From Skermanella sp. TT6 (lineage in GTDB: Bacteria > Pseudomonadota > Alphaproteobacteria > Azospirillales > Azospirillaceae), in contig NZ_CP067420.1 of the NCBI RefSeq assembly GCF_016653635.2, positions 5,876,204 to 5,940,203 of the forward strand: DNA of 64,000 nt, in the 5' to 3' direction. A program made the position numbers and the translations under genes. Positions 55,815 to 64,000 of the stretch are shown one piece after another. Position 1 is the stretch's first letter; every line of letters begins with the position of its first letter. The notes below the pieces were generated by a model. That model was not told the DNA's origin. It did no database searches and saw only the letters and a list, made by a program, of their open reading frames with translations.

Positions 55815-56323
55815 CAGTCTCGTCCTTTTCCGTCCGCGCCGGCCCCGTCCGTCCCGGTCGACCCGAAACCGCCGGCGCCGCGGGCGCTCTCTTCCAGTGT
55901 CTCGGCCAGGCTCCAGGCCACCCTTGCGTAGGGGGCGATCACCAATTGGGCGATACGCATGCCGCGCTCCACGGTGAAGGGCCGCTCCCCGTGATTGACC
56001 AGGATGACGCCGACCTCGCCGCGATAATCCGCGTCGATCGTGCCGGGGCTGTTCAGCACGGTGATGCCGTGGCGCAGCGCCAGGCCCGACCGCGGGCGGA
56101 CCTGCGCCTCGTAGCCGGCGGGCAGCGCCAGCGCGAACCCGGTCGGGATCAGCGCCCGGGCGCCCGGCTCCAGCACCACGGGATCGGAGACGGCGGCCGA
56201 CAGGTCCATGCCGGCGGAATGCTCCGTCGCATAGGACGGCAGGTCCAGGCCGGCACCGTTGGGAAGGCGTGTCACGGCCACCGCCAGGGCGGCCGATGCA
56301 TCGGGTTTGGCGTCAGGGATCAT
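55814..56323 (-). CDS. dut: dUTP diphosphatase (dUTPase)
   Basis: A 169-residue trimeric enzyme that converts dUTP to dUMP and so limits uracil in DNA. Motifs: SAGMDLSAA (1), [10 protein letters not shown] (2), [22 protein letters not shown] (3) and the C-terminal [10 protein letters not shown] arm (5). An N-terminal extension of about 15 residues is present. It lies between coaBC and the Rrf2 regulator, overlapping the latter by 1 nt. Confidence 0.97.
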   Translation of the reverse strand: MIPDAKPDASAALAVAVTRLPNGAGLDLPSYATEHSAGMDLSAAVSDPVVLEPGARALIPTGFALALPAGYEAQVRPRSGLALRHGITVLNSPGTIDADYRGEVGVILVNHGERPFTVERGMRIAQLVIAPYARVAWSLAETLEESARGAGGFGSTGTDGAGADGKGRD

Positions 56324-56404
56324 GCGCTGTAGATAGCGCAGATATCACACAATGTAACAGGTAAATCGCCCCCCGCGGCGAAAAAATCCGCCGCCCCGCG
56401 GCGC

Positions 56405-57670
56405 CTACTCCGCCCCCGTGCCCACCAGATGGTCCGCGATGGCGGCGGCGAGTCGCTGGGCGACCTCCTCCTTGGACAGCGGGGGCCAGTCCTCCAGGGT
56501 ATCCCCGCGCAGCAGGTGGACCGTGTTGCTGGTCCCGCCGAAGGTTCCGCTGGACGGCGAGACGTCGTTGGCGACGATCCAGTCGCAGCCCTTGCGCGCC
56601 AGCTTGGCCCGCGCGTGCGCGACCACCTTCTCGGTCTCGGCGGCGAACCCGACGACCAGACCCGGCCGCATCCGGCCCGGGCGGGACAGGGTGGCCAGGA
56701 TGTCCGGATTCTCGGCCAGTTCCAGCGCCGGCAACTGGCCGCCCTCCTTCTTCAGCTTCTGGCTCGACATGGCCCGCACCCTCCAGTCCGCGACCGCCGC
56801 GGCGCAGACCGCCACGTCGACCGGCAGGGCGTCCTGGCAGGCGGCCAGCATGTCGCGGGCGCTCTCCACATGGACCATGGCGACGCCGTCGGGGTCGGGC
56901 TCCCGCGTCGGCCCGCTGACCAGGGTGACCGAGGCGCCCAGCCGCGCCAATGCTCCGGCGATGGCGTGCCCCTGCTTGCCCGAGGAGCGGTTGGCGATGT
57001 AGCGGACGGGGTCGATCGGCTCATGGGTCGGCCCGCTGGTCACCAGCGCCCGCCAGCCCCTCAGCGGCCCCGGCGCCTCCGCCTTCGGGATCGCGGCCCT
57101 GCCGAAGAAGGCGGCGATGGCCGCCAGGATCTCCATCGGCTCGCTCATCCGGCCGCTGCCGGTCTCGCCGCAGGCCATGTCGCCGACGCCCGGTCCGATC
57201 CGCAGGATGCCGCGCGACTCCAGGGTCGCCAGGTTGGCCTGGGTCGCCGGATGCGACCACATCATGATGTTCATGGCCGGGGCCACCATCACCGGCTTGT
57301 CCGTCGCCAGCAGGGCGGTGGTCGCCAGGTCGTCGGTGATTCCGGCCGCCATCTTGGCCAGGATGTTGGCGCTGGCCGGCGCCACCACGACCAGGTCGGC
57401 CTCCCGCGACAGCCGGATGTGCCCCATCTCCGCCTCGTCGGTCAGCGACCACAGGTCCATGTAGACCTTCTCCTCCGACAGGGCCGCCACCGACAGCGGC
57501 GTCACGAACTTCGCCCCGCCCTCGGTCAGCACGCACCGCACCCGCGCCCCGCGCTCCTTCAGCCGCCGGATCAGGTCCAGGCACTTGTACGCCGCGATCC
57601 CGCCCGAGATGATCAGCAGGATGCGCTTGCCGTCGAGGATGCGGTGTTCGGGGAAAGGTGTATCGGCCAT
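56405..57670 (-). CDS. coaBC: Bifunctional phosphopantothenoylcysteine decarboxylase / phosphopantothenate-cysteine ligase
   Basis: A 421-residue coenzyme A biosynthesis enzyme. The N-terminal flavoprotein half (about 1-190) has LLIISGGIAAYKCLDLIRRL, PAMNIMMWSHPATQANL and the catalytic region GDMACGETGSGRM. The C-terminal ligase half (about 200-410) has VTSGPTHEPIDPVRYIANRSSGKQG. The start MADTPFPEHRI at 57670 is chosen because a more upstream in-frame codon would read into the 57.7-kb palindrome. dut lies 81 nt downstream. Confidence 0.96.
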   Translation of the reverse strand: MADTPFPEHRILDGKRILLIISGGIAAYKCLDLIRRLKERGARVRCVLTEGGAKFVTPLSVAALSEEKVYMDLWSLTDEAEMGHIRLSREADLVVVAPASANILAKMAAGITDDLATTALLATDKPVMVAPAMNIMMWSHPATQANLATLESRGILRIGPGVGDMACGETGSGRMSEPMEILAAIAAFFGRAAIPKAEAPGPLRGWRALVTSGPTHEPIDPVRYIANRSSGKQGHAIAGALARLGASVTLVSGPTREPDPDGVAMVHVESARDMLAACQDALPVDVAVCAAAVADWRVRAMSSQKLKKEGGQLPALELAENPDILATLSRPGRMRPGLVVGFAAETEKVVAHARAKLARKGCDWIVANDVSPSSGTFGGTSNTVHLLRGDTLEDWPPLSKEEVAQRLAAAIADHLVGTGAE

Positions 57671-57714
57671 CGGTGCGGTCCTGGAGGTCTGTCCCTGGGG
57701 ACGGGAGCGGGTCA

Positions 57715-57783
57715 TCCACAGATGAACGCAGATGGACACAGATAGGATCTAAATATCTGTGTCCATCTGCGTTCATCCGTGGA
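57715..57783. repeat. Palindrome with 30-bp arms
   Basis: Left arm 57715-57744 and right arm 57754-57783 are reverse complements at 29 of 30 positions (mismatch A/G at the sixth base), with a 9-nt loop 57745-57753. The arms read GATGAACGCAGATGGACACA at their core. It is 45 nt upstream of coaBC and far less GC-rich than its surroundings. The core resembles a short sequence that recurs in many unrelated bacterial genomes. Whether it terminates transcription is unknown; no T-run flanks it. Confidence 0.92.
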
Positions 57784-57816
57784 CAGTAAATCAGGCAATG
57801 ATATAGGTTAGTGAGA

Positions 57817-58002
57817 TCATCTACTTAAAAAAACTAACTCGTCCTTATCAAGAAGCAAGCCGTGGATGGAGCGATGCTTGTTCAGGACGGCCATGTCGGA
57901 GTCGATATCCTGCTGCCGCCGACGCGCTGCTTCCTGCGCGATGGCGGGCGGAATTCCAGCCTCTATCTGAACCAAGATATCGATGTCGCAATCACGGCCC
58001 AT
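57817..58002 (-). CDS. Hypothetical small ORF, possibly a frameshifted gene
   Basis: A 61-residue reading frame (MGRDCDIDILVQIEAG then AAARRRQQDIDSDMAVLNKH) with no recognised family. The only good ribosome site and promoter lie further upstream: AGGAGG before an ATG at 58088 starts a different frame of 41 codons (MAQAHFREIVASPFDGG) that stops near 57963, within the present frame. A frameshift in an older, longer gene, or two overlapping small genes, would explain this. Base composition is much lower in GC than the neighbours, consistent with acquired DNA. Confidence 0.35.
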   Translation of the reverse strand: MGRDCDIDILVQIEAGIPPAIAQEAARRRQQDIDSDMAVLNKHRSIHGLLLDKDELVFLSR

Positions 58003-58096
58003 GGCAAGTAGATCCTCGTTGAAGCAGGGTATGGTTGCCCGCCATCGAACGGTGATGCAACAATTTCGCGAAAGTGCGCTTGTGCCATCCCCCTCC

Positions 58097-58134
58097 TGAC
58101 ATGCACATCATGTTGGGGAATATGTGCATGTCAA
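58097..58134 (-). promoter_or_regulatory. Promoter with perfect 12-bp operator dyad
   Basis: TGACATGCACAT (58097-58108) and ATGTGCATGTCA (58122-58133) are perfect 12-bp arms with a 13-nt spacer. On the minus strand TTGACA (58134-58129) within one arm is a consensus -35, with ATGATG 17 nt later, and AGGAGG plus an ATG at 58088 follow. The layout is that of an autoregulated small operon, such as an antitoxin or repressor gene. Confidence 0.78.
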
Positions 58135-58159
58135 GACTGCCCCGGCGCCGCGAAGCCCG

Positions 58160-59752
58160 TCAGGTCACCACCGCCAGCGCCGCCAGGGCCACGGCCATCG
58201 TCACGGTCCACAGGGTCCAGACCGTCCGCCGCCGCTTGCGGACGAAGCCCTCCAGCAGGATCTCGATCGTGGCCGGATGCAGGGGCAGCCCGTTCTCGTT
58301 GATCATCCGGGTCGCCCGCTCGGCCTCGCGCATCACGCGGGGCAGGGTGCGCAGCGCGTTCAGCACCCCCTCAAGCTCGTCGACCATCCGTGCCTCGGGG
58401 CCGCGGTTCTCGCGCATCCAGTCCTCGATCAGCGGACGGGCCAGCTCCCACATGTTGATGTCGGGGTTCAGGGCGCGGCCCACCCCCTCCGCCGTCAGCA
58501 TGCTCTTCTGAAGCAGCAGGAGCTGCGGCTGGGTCTCCATCTCGAACTGCTCGGTGACCGACAGCAGCTGGGCCAGCAGCCGCCCGATCGAGATCTCGTG
58601 CAGGGGCTTGTTCAGCAGCGGCTCGCCGATCGCGCGGCAGGCCTGGGTGAAGGTCTCGATGTTCTGGTGCGCCGGGACGTAGCCGGCCTGGAAATGCACC
58701 TCGGCGACCCGGCGGTAGTCGCCGTTCAGGAAGCCCAGCAGCATGTCGGCCAGATAGTACCGCGTGGCGCGGTCCAGCCGGCCCATGATGCCGAAGTCCA
58801 CTGGGGCGATATGGCCGTCCTCGTTGACGAACAGGTTGCCCGGATGCAGGTCGGCGTGGAAGAAGCCGTCGCGGAACACCTGGTTGAAGAAGGACGACGA
58901 CGCCTGGGCCAGCACGTCGTCGGGATCGAACCCCACGGCGCGGATCTTGTCGACCTCGTCCACCTTGATGCCGCGGATCCGCTCCAGCGTCAGCACGCGC
59001 TGGCTGGTCCGGTCCCAGTCCACCCGGGGCACGTTGAAGGCCGTGTCCCCGCGGAAATTGTCGGCCAGCTCCGACGCGGCCGAGGCCTCCATCCGCAGGT
59101 CCATCTCCATCCGCACCGTGTCGGCGAAGATCTGCACCACCTCGCCCGGCCGCAGCCTCTTGAACCGGGGCTGGATCCTCAGCGCCAGCTCGGACAGCCA
59201 GCGGAACAGGTCCAGGTCCTGCCGGAAGGCCAGCTCGATCCCCGGCCGCAGCACCTTGACCGCGACCTCCCGCGACCGCGGGTCGCCGGCGTCCAGCTCA
59301 TGGTTCCCGTCGCGGTCCCGCCGGGTCGCGACCACCGCGAAATGGACCTGGGCGATCGAGGCCGCGGCGACCGGCGTTTCGTCGAAGCTCTCGTAGATCT
59401 CCTCCAGCGGCCGTCCCAGCTCCGCCTCGATGATCCGGCGGGCCTCCGACGGGGGGAAGGGCGGCAGCTTGTCCTGGAGCTCCGCCAGGTCGGCGGCGAT
59501 CGCCTCGCCGACCAGGTCCGACCGGGTGGACAGGATCTGGCCGAGCTTGATGAAGCTGGGACCCAGGTCGCGGAGCGCCGCGGCGATCCTCTGGCCGGGC
59601 CGGCCGGGAACGCCCTTGGCGGAGAACAGGCGGGCGAATCCCGCGATGCCCGGCGCCACGTCGCGCAGCTCGTGCGGGAACAGGGCGTCGTGGCGGCCCA
59701 GCGTGCGCATGATCACGACGAGGCGGACAAGATTGCGGATCGTGCGGATCAT
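58160..59752 (-). CDS. ubiB: Ubiquinone biosynthesis kinase-like protein UbiB
   Basis: A 530-residue UbiB/ADCK-family atypical kinase-like ATPase needed for ubiquinone assembly. It carries the family KxGQ motif (SFIKLGQILSTRSDLVG), the AAAASIAQVH motif (VAAASIAQVHFAV), and DLHPGNLFVN with the metal-binding aspartates. Two C-terminal membrane helices are predicted (TVWTLWTVTMAVALAALAVV is the last). The order ubiE-ubiB is conserved in alphaproteobacteria, with ubiE 25 nt upstream. Confidence 0.96.
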   Translation of the reverse strand: MIRTIRNLVRLVVIMRTLGRHDALFPHELRDVAPGIAGFARLFSAKGVPGRPGQRIAAALRDLGPSFIKLGQILSTRSDLVGEAIAADLAELQDKLPPFPPSEARRIIEAELGRPLEEIYESFDETPVAAASIAQVHFAVVATRRDRDGNHELDAGDPRSREVAVKVLRPGIELAFRQDLDLFRWLSELALRIQPRFKRLRPGEVVQIFADTVRMEMDLRMEASAASELADNFRGDTAFNVPRVDWDRTSQRVLTLERIRGIKVDEVDKIRAVGFDPDDVLAQASSSFFNQVFRDGFFHADLHPGNLFVNEDGHIAPVDFGIMGRLDRATRYYLADMLLGFLNGDYRRVAEVHFQAGYVPAHQNIETFTQACRAIGEPLLNKPLHEISIGRLLAQLLSVTEQFEMETQPQLLLLQKSMLTAEGVGRALNPDINMWELARPLIEDWMRENRGPEARMVDELEGVLNALRTLPRVMREAERATRMINENGLPLHPATIEILLEGFVRKRRRTVWTLWTVTMAVALAALAVVT

Positions 59753-59777
59753 GACAGGTTTCTAACTTGGGAAAGGG

Positions 59778-60620
59778 TCAGAGCCGCCAGCCCGAATGGA
59801 TCGCGGCGATGCCGCCGGTCAGGTTGCGGTAGCGCACCTGGCCGAAGCCGGCCGCCTCGATCCGGCCGACCAGGCTCCGCTGGTCGGGGAACTGGCGGAT
59901 GCTCTCCACCAGGTACTGGTACGCCTCGCGGTCGCCGGCCACCATCTGGCCCAGGCGCGGCAGCACGGTGAAGGAATAGCGGTCGTAGACGTCGCGCAGC
60001 ACCGGCAGCACGACCCGGCTGAACTCCAGGCAGAAGAAGCGTCCGCCCGGCCGCAGCACGCGCCGGGCCTCGGCCAGCGCCGCGTCGATCCGCGTCACGT
60101 TGCGCAGGCCGAAGGCGATGGTATAGACGTCCACCGACCGGCTCTTCAGCGGCAGCGTCTCGGCGTCCCCGACGATCCAGTCCACGCCGGACAGCACGCC
60201 CCGATCCACCGCCCGGTCGCGCCCGACCAGGATCATCTTTTCATTGATGTCGCAGACGAAGGCCTGGGCCGGCCCGCCCGCGGCCTCCAGGAAGCGGAAC
60301 GAGATGTCCCCGGTGCCGCCGGCCACGTCCAGCAGGGTCATCCCCGGCCGGGGCCGGATCAGCTCGATCAGGTCCGACTTCCACAGCCGGTGGATGCCCC
60401 CCGACATCAGGTCGTTCATCAGGTCGTAGTTGGTCGCGACGCTGTCGAACACCTGACGCACCATGGGCGCCTTGGTGCGCGGATCGACCTCGCGGAAACC
60501 GAACCAGCGCGCCTCCGGCGCCTCTCCCGGTCCGGAGGGGCGGTCGGCGGGATAGACGGACGGACCGCGCGGCTGGGCGCCGGGAACGGAAGCGGGGTCT
60601 GGGGAGGGATCTTCGGCCAT
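59778..60620 (-). CDS. ubiE: 2-methoxy-6-polyprenyl-1,4-benzoquinol methylase
   Basis: A SAM-dependent C-methyltransferase of 280 residues in ubiquinone (and menaquinone) synthesis. SAM motif I is [45 protein letters not shown] and [20 protein letters not shown] are typical of UbiE. An N-terminal extension of about 45 residues, Pro/Gly-rich, precedes the domain. The ATG at 60620 is chosen, with another at 60632. It heads the ubiE-ubiB run and diverges from mutM. Confidence 0.95.
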   Translation of the reverse strand: MAEDPSPDPASVPGAQPRGPSVYPADRPSGPGEAPEARWFGFREVDPRTKAPMVRQVFDSVATNYDLMNDLMSGGIHRLWKSDLIELIRPRPGMTLLDVAGGTGDISFRFLEAAGGPAQAFVCDINEKMILVGRDRAVDRGVLSGVDWIVGDAETLPLKSRSVDVYTIAFGLRNVTRIDAALAEARRVLRPGGRFFCLEFSRVVLPVLRDVYDRYSFTVLPRLGQMVAGDREAYQYLVESIRQFPDQRSLVGRIEAAGFGQVRYRNLTGGIAAIHSGWRL

Positions 60621-60745
60621 GGTCTGCAACATAGCGGCTCGGCGGTGCCCTTGCCAGTTGCCACGGCCGACTTTCCGCGCGGATCGCCGAACGGACCCGA
60701 ATGCGGCACTTTTTGTCGCGCTCCGGACCGGCTATTGTCCAGGCC

Positions 60746-61585
60746 ATGCCAGAACTGCCCGAAGTCGAGACGGTCTGCCGCGGACTCGCGCCCAGGATGG
60801 AGGGGCGCGTGCTCGCCAAGGTCGAGCAGCGCCGCCCCAATCTCCGCATCCCGTTCCCCGAGCGCATGGTCGAGCGGCTGACCGGCCGGCGGGTCGTCAC
60901 CGTCCGGCGGCGCGCCAAGTACATCCTGATCCGCCTGGACGACGGCCAGGTGCTGATCGTCCATCTCGGCATGTCCGGCCGCATGACCGTCGGCCGCGAC
61001 CTGGGGCCGCCGCTGCCCCACGACCATGTCCTGCTGACCACCGACGACGGGTCCGAGATCCGCTTCAACGACGCCCGCCGGTTCGGCCTGATGGCGCTGA
61101 CGGCGGAGGACGAGCTGGACCGCCACCCCCTGCTGGCCTCCCTGGGGCCGGAGCCGCTGGGCAACGGGTTCGACGCCGGGACGCTGTCCGACGCGCTCAG
61201 GTCGAAGATCACGCCGATCAAGGCGGCGCTGCTCGACCAGACCGTGGTCGCCGGCCTGGGCAACATCTATGTGTGCGAGGCGCTGTTCCGGTCCGGCATC
61301 AGCCCCCGGCGGATCGCCGCCACCGTGGCCGGCCGCCGCGCCGAGCGGCTGGTGCCGGCCATCCGCGAGGTCCTGACGCGGGCGATCGAGGCCGGCGGCT
61401 CGACGCTCCGCGACTATGTCCAGTCCTCCGGCGAACTGGGCTATTTCCAGCACCAGTTCGCGGTCTACGACCGAGAGGGGCAGGCCTGCCCCGGCTGCAC
61501 CTGCGATGTCGAGCGCACCGGCGGGGTGCAGCGGATCGTGCAGGCCAACCGCTCGACTTTCTATTGTCCGCGACGGCAGCGCTGA
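60746..61585 (+). CDS. mutM: Formamidopyrimidine-DNA glycosylase, atypical zinc finger
   Basis: A 279-residue base-excision repair enzyme that removes 8-oxoguanine and formamidopyrimidines. The N-terminal proline nucleophile follows Met in [14 protein letters not shown], with the catalytic glutamate next to it. The H2TH region is [23 protein letters not shown]. The C-terminal zinc finger reads CPGCTCD and, further on, FYCPRRQR, where the fourth cysteine of the usual C-x2-C pair is arginine. A third cysteine in CPGCTC might stand in. Upstream in-frame codons would add residues before the essential Pro and are not used. Confidence 0.94.
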   Translation: MPELPEVETVCRGLAPRMEGRVLAKVEQRRPNLRIPFPERMVERLTGRRVVTVRRRAKYILIRLDDGQVLIVHLGMSGRMTVGRDLGPPLPHDHVLLTTDDGSEIRFNDARRFGLMALTAEDELDRHPLLASLGPEPLGNGFDAGTLSDALRSKITPIKAALLDQTVVAGLGNIYVCEALFRSGISPRRIAATVAGRRAERLVPAIREVLTRAIEAGGSTLRDYVQSSGELGYFQHQFAVYDREGQACPGCTCDVERTGGVQRIVQANRSTFYCPRRQR

Positions 61586-61601
61586 TGTATCGCTAGGGCC
61601 C

Positions 61602-62051
61602 ATGCCGCGCCGTCCGGTTCTCCTTTCCGCGGCCCTCGCCGCCGTCCTGCTCCAGGTCCAGCCCCCCGGCTTTCCTGGCGGGGCGGGGCTTTGCGGCCCC
61701 TCCGGGGCGCAGGCCGCCGATGCCTTCGTCGAGGGGATCGACGACCTGCCCCTGATGCCGGGCCTCGTCCCGGTCGCCGACCAGGCCCTCGTGTTCGACA
61801 AGCCGGGCGGCCGGATCGTGCAGGCGGTCGCGACGGGTTCCCTGGACGCCTCCGCCATCCGGAGCTTCTATGCCGAGACCGCCCCCCAGCTCGGCTGGGC
61901 GGCGGCGGGCGAGGGCCGGTTCGTGCGGGACGGCGAGCTCCTGCGCATCGAATTGGTCGAGTCGGGCCAACCGGGACAGGGCCGACCGGGACAGGCCCGG
62001 TCCGGGACGGGCGGCCCGGTGACCGTCCGCTTCATGCTGATACCGCAATAG
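61602..62051 (+). CDS. Hypothetical exported protein
   Basis: A 149-residue protein with a signal peptide (residues 1-39, [17 protein letters not shown] core, ending QAADAF). The body contains [28 protein letters not shown] and [33 protein letters not shown], similar to a small family found next to mutM in other Rhodospirillales; the function is unknown. Repeats of GQ-rich Pro/Gly sequence near residue 125 are low complexity. It is 17 nt after mutM and likely co-transcribed. Confidence 0.76.
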   Translation: MPRRPVLLSAALAAVLLQVQPPGFPGGAGLCGPSGAQAADAFVEGIDDLPLMPGLVPVADQALVFDKPGGRIVQAVATGSLDASAIRSFYAETAPQLGWAAAGEGRFVRDGELLRIELVESGQPGQGRPGQARSGTGGPVTVRFMLIPQ

Positions 62052-62104
62052 CCGGCCCCTTTTCCGAGCGGCAACCGGGCCAGGCACCATCTGGGAGTAG
62101 AGAC

Positions 62105-62881
62105 ATGCCTTACGAGAACATCCTGGTCGAGACCCGAGGCCATGTCGGGCTCATCACGCTGAACCGGCCGAAGGCGCTCAACGCCCTGTCCGACGCCCTG
62201 GTGACCGAGCTGGCCGCCGCCGTGGACGCCTTCGAGGCGGACGACGGGATCGGCTGCATCGTCCTGACCGGCAGCGAGCGGGCCTTCGCCGCCGGCGCCG
62301 ACATCAAGGAGATGGCCGGCCGGAACTACATGGACGTCTATCTCTCGGACTTCATCACCCGCAAATGGGGCCGGGTCGCCACCGCCCGCAAGCCGGTGAT
62401 CGCGGCGGTCGCCGGCTACGCCCTGGGCGGCGGCTGCGAGCTGGCCATGATGTGCGACTTCATCCTGGCGGCGGACACCGCCAAGTTCGGCCAGCCGGAG
62501 ATCACCATCGGCACCATCCCCGGCGCCGGCGGCACCCAGCGCCTGACCCGCTTCGTCGGCAAGTCCAAGGCGATGGAGATGGTCCTGACCGGCCGCACGA
62601 TCGACGCCGCCGAGGCCGAGCGCTGCGGCCTGGTCAGCCGGGTCGTGCCGGCGGCCGACCTGCTGGACGAGGCCATGAAGGTCGCGGCCCGGATCGCCTC
62701 GCTGTCGCGCCCGGTCGTCATGATGGCCAAGGAGTCGGTCAACCGCTCCTACGAGACGACGCTGGAGGAGGGGATCCGGTTCGAGCGCCGCCTGTTCCAC
62801 TCCACCTTCGCGACCGAGGACCAGAAGGAAGGCATGGCCGCCTTCGCCGAGAAGCGCGAAGCCAACTTCAAGAACCGCTGA
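62105..62881 (+). CDS. Enoyl-CoA hydratase
   Basis: A crotonase-fold enzyme of 258 residues in fatty-acid beta-oxidation. It begins [28 protein letters not shown]. The oxyanion-hole region is [12 protein letters not shown], and the catalytic glutamates lie in [13 protein letters not shown] and [19 protein letters not shown], both conserved. Length and motifs match the short-chain hydratases found before rpsT in alphaproteobacteria. The rpsT promoter lies 50 nt downstream. Confidence 0.93.
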   Translation: MPYENILVETRGHVGLITLNRPKALNALSDALVTELAAAVDAFEADDGIGCIVLTGSERAFAAGADIKEMAGRNYMDVYLSDFITRKWGRVATARKPVIAAVAGYALGGGCELAMMCDFILAADTAKFGQPEITIGTIPGAGGTQRLTRFVGKSKAMEMVLTGRTIDAAEAERCGLVSRVVPAADLLDEAMKVAARIASLSRPVVMMAKESVNRSYETTLEEGIRFERRLFHSTFATEDQKEGMAAFAEKREANFKNR

Positions 62882-62930
62882 AGTCCCGGCAAGGGGAGGG
62901 GCCGGGCGGGAGAAAAGCGACTCTCCCGCC

Positions 62931-62960
62931 TTGACTCTCCGAGCGGGTGCCCCCTATAAA
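62931..62960 (+). promoter_or_regulatory. Predicted promoter of rpsT
   Basis: TTGACT (62931-62936) and TATAAA (62955-62960) are separated by 18 nt, about 45 nt before the rpsT ATG. The near-consensus form fits a highly expressed ribosomal-protein gene. Confidence 0.75.
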
Positions 62961-63004
62961 GCGCGCTCGCATTCGGCACAGGTGTGTCCGCAGAAGGTTT
63001 AGTT

Positions 63005-63265
63005 ATGGCCAATCACAAGTCCGCAGAAAAACGTATCCGCCAGACCGAGCGGCGCACCGCCGTGAATCGCGCGCGGGTCAGCCGCATCCGTACCTTCGTC
63101 AAGAAGGTCGAGACCGCCATCGCGACCGGCGACAAGTCCGCCGCCGCCGAGGCCTTCAAGGAAGCCCAGCCCGAGCTGATGCGCGGCGTCTCCAAGGGCG
63201 TGCTGCATCGCAACACGGTCTCGCGCAAGCTGTCGCGGCTGTCTTCCCGCATCAAGGCTCTCTGA
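63005..63265 (+). CDS. rpsT: 30S ribosomal protein S20
   Basis: An 86-residue, strongly basic helical protein that binds 16S rRNA in the small ribosomal subunit. It begins [27 protein letters not shown] and ends [15 protein letters not shown], typical of S20. The ATG at 63005 starts the conserved protein; in-frame codons upstream are not needed. It has its own promoter and a textbook terminator. Confidence 0.98.
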   Translation: MANHKSAEKRIRQTERRTAVNRARVSRIRTFVKKVETAIATGDKSAAAEAFKEAQPELMRGVSKGVLHRNTVSRKLSRLSSRIKAL

Positions 63266-63285
63266 GCCTCCCCGCGGCGAGATCA

Positions 63286-63315
63286 AGCCGCGCCGCTGTC
63301 CGGCGCGGCTTTTTT
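63286..63315 (+). terminator. Intrinsic terminator after rpsT
   Basis: AGCCGCGCCG (63286-63295) pairs perfectly with CGGCGCGGCT (63301-63310) around a CTGTC loop, followed by a T-run ending at 63315. It begins 20 nt after the rpsT stop. Confidence 0.93.
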
Positions 63316-64000
63316 GTTCCTCGACTCAAGTTCTTCCGTAACTCTTCGGCACCATAAGGTTGCTGAAGCTATAGCTGTGCGCGTTCCGCGTCTCCGGAAG
63401 AATAAGTCGTTTGAGAACGAAGTTTGCTTTTTCGGCCGTTCCCTTTTCGATCCTGTTGTCAGTCAGTCGGCACCCTATTAACATTTGTTGACGCACTGGC
63501 CGATAATCCTGGACCTCGCGGAGCCAAGTAACGGCCTCCTGTCCCGGTGGTCGGAACGCATACCAGAGATGGAAATTGGGCGGCTGACGGAAGGCGTCCG
63601 AGGGAAGAACGCCAAGGGTTCTCCTTCCCCGGCACCCGGTTACACGAAAAAATGAAATCTACGATCGGCAAGCGGGTCAATCTTGCCGACAGGGAGCGGT
63701 TTTGCCCACTTTCATGGTGTCGACCCTGCGCTTCGAGTCTCCCGGACCGATCGGTACCCCCTGGGCGAGGCGTGACAGGATGGCGCGTGACGGAGCGCCG
63801 GCCGAAAAGTTGATGGCAGGTGCCGGGCTCGTTTCGGCATATTTCCCGCACCCGTGGGATCCCGTCCGGGATCCCGCCTCCCGCCGCGGCGACGGCGCCG
63901 GCAGGGCGGCGACGCCGCGCGCATCGGGGCGAGACTCGGGGATCGGGGCCGGCCGCCGCTTCGCGGGGTCGATGGAACGCGGTATCAGGAGCTGATGGGC
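63316..64000. other. Right-edge intergenic region, probable dnaA upstream region
   Basis: No convincing gene is seen in this 685-nt stretch, which is less GC-rich than the window in its first half. In related bacteria rpsT is followed by dnaA. At the very edge AGGAG is followed by an ATG at 63995-63997, which may be the first codon of the next gene, but three bases are not enough to say which. I found no TTATNCACA-type DnaA boxes here. Confidence 0.4.

Noticed and set aside
63316-64000. Replication origin at the right edge
   Set aside because: The rpsT context suggests dnaA is near, but no DnaA-box cluster or clear AT-rich unwinding element was found in the visible part.

Overview
This is ordinary chromosomal DNA of a very GC-rich alphaproteobacterium. 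Gene content and order (DUF3576-leuS-holA, olsBA, a MucR regulator, phoR-pstSCAB-phoU-phoB, and rpsT / enoyl-CoA hydratase / mutM / ubiE / ubiB / coaBC / dut) point to Rhodospirillales, probably an Azospirillum/Skermanella-like organism. The assignment is an inference from gene families; no 16S or other marker is in the window. The rpsT end is the arrangement that in these bacteria usually leads into dnaA, so the right edge may lie near the replication origin. No CRISPR array, insertion sequence, prophage, tRNA or rRNA was recognised.

Layout. 0.3-4.7 kb (+): DUF3576 lipoprotein, leuS, holA. 4.9-9.4 kb (-): a hybrid PAS histidine kinase followed 8 nt later by an Atm1/MsbA-type ABC exporter. 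9.6-15.4 kb: a small coiled-coil gene (+), then pcp, trpS, murJ and a secreted GH172/DUF2961 enzyme (all -). 15.5-17.7 kb (+): TauE/SafE exporter, TIGR02186 membrane protein, universal stress protein. 18-24 kb: class III nucleotide cyclase (-), Nfu-type Fe-S scaffold (+), a degenerate polysaccharide-deacetylase-like protein and a VanX-type dipeptidase (-), tsaB-rimI (+), tusA (-), mucR (+). 24.2-30.6 kb: olsB-olsA ornithine-lipid genes (+), a phasin (-), a sulfonate/taurine-type ABC operon (-) and metZ (-) behind a SAM-II riboswitch that is followed by an intrinsic terminator. 30.7-40.3 kb: an FtsH-family protease (+), a HigBA-type toxin-antitoxin pair with a perfect operator palindrome (-), mutS (-), small proteins and maeB (+). 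40.5-48.8 kb (+): the complete phosphate regulon cluster with a Pho box in front of pstS. 49.0-52.8 kb (+): a branched-chain-amino-acid-type binding protein abutting a chemoreceptor. 52.8-57.7 kb (-): coaBC, dut, an Rrf2 regulator, cysK, a MoeB/ThiF protein and a DsrE protein, a sulfur-centred run. 58-63.3 kb: ubiB, ubiE (-), mutM, a small exported protein, enoyl-CoA hydratase and rpsT (+).

Themes. Sulfur metabolism recurs: metZ, the sulfonate-type ABC transporter, cysK with Rrf2, the MoeB/DsrE pair, TusA and TauE/SafE. Phosphate limitation is covered by the Pho cluster and by phosphorus-free ornithine lipids. Non-coding structure is rich: REP-like inverted repeats near 4.8, 9.9, 17.9 and 54.2 kb, a 30-bp-arm palindrome at 57.7 kb, and operator-like dyads beside the HigBA module, the ABC operon, cysK and a small unidentified gene at 58 kb. 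I found no clearly unprecedented multi-gene system. The best leads are the orphan binding-protein/chemoreceptor pair, the Rrf2-cysK-moeB-dsrE group, the deacetylase-like protein lacking its metal-binding histidines, and the operator-controlled small locus at 57.8-58.1 kb.
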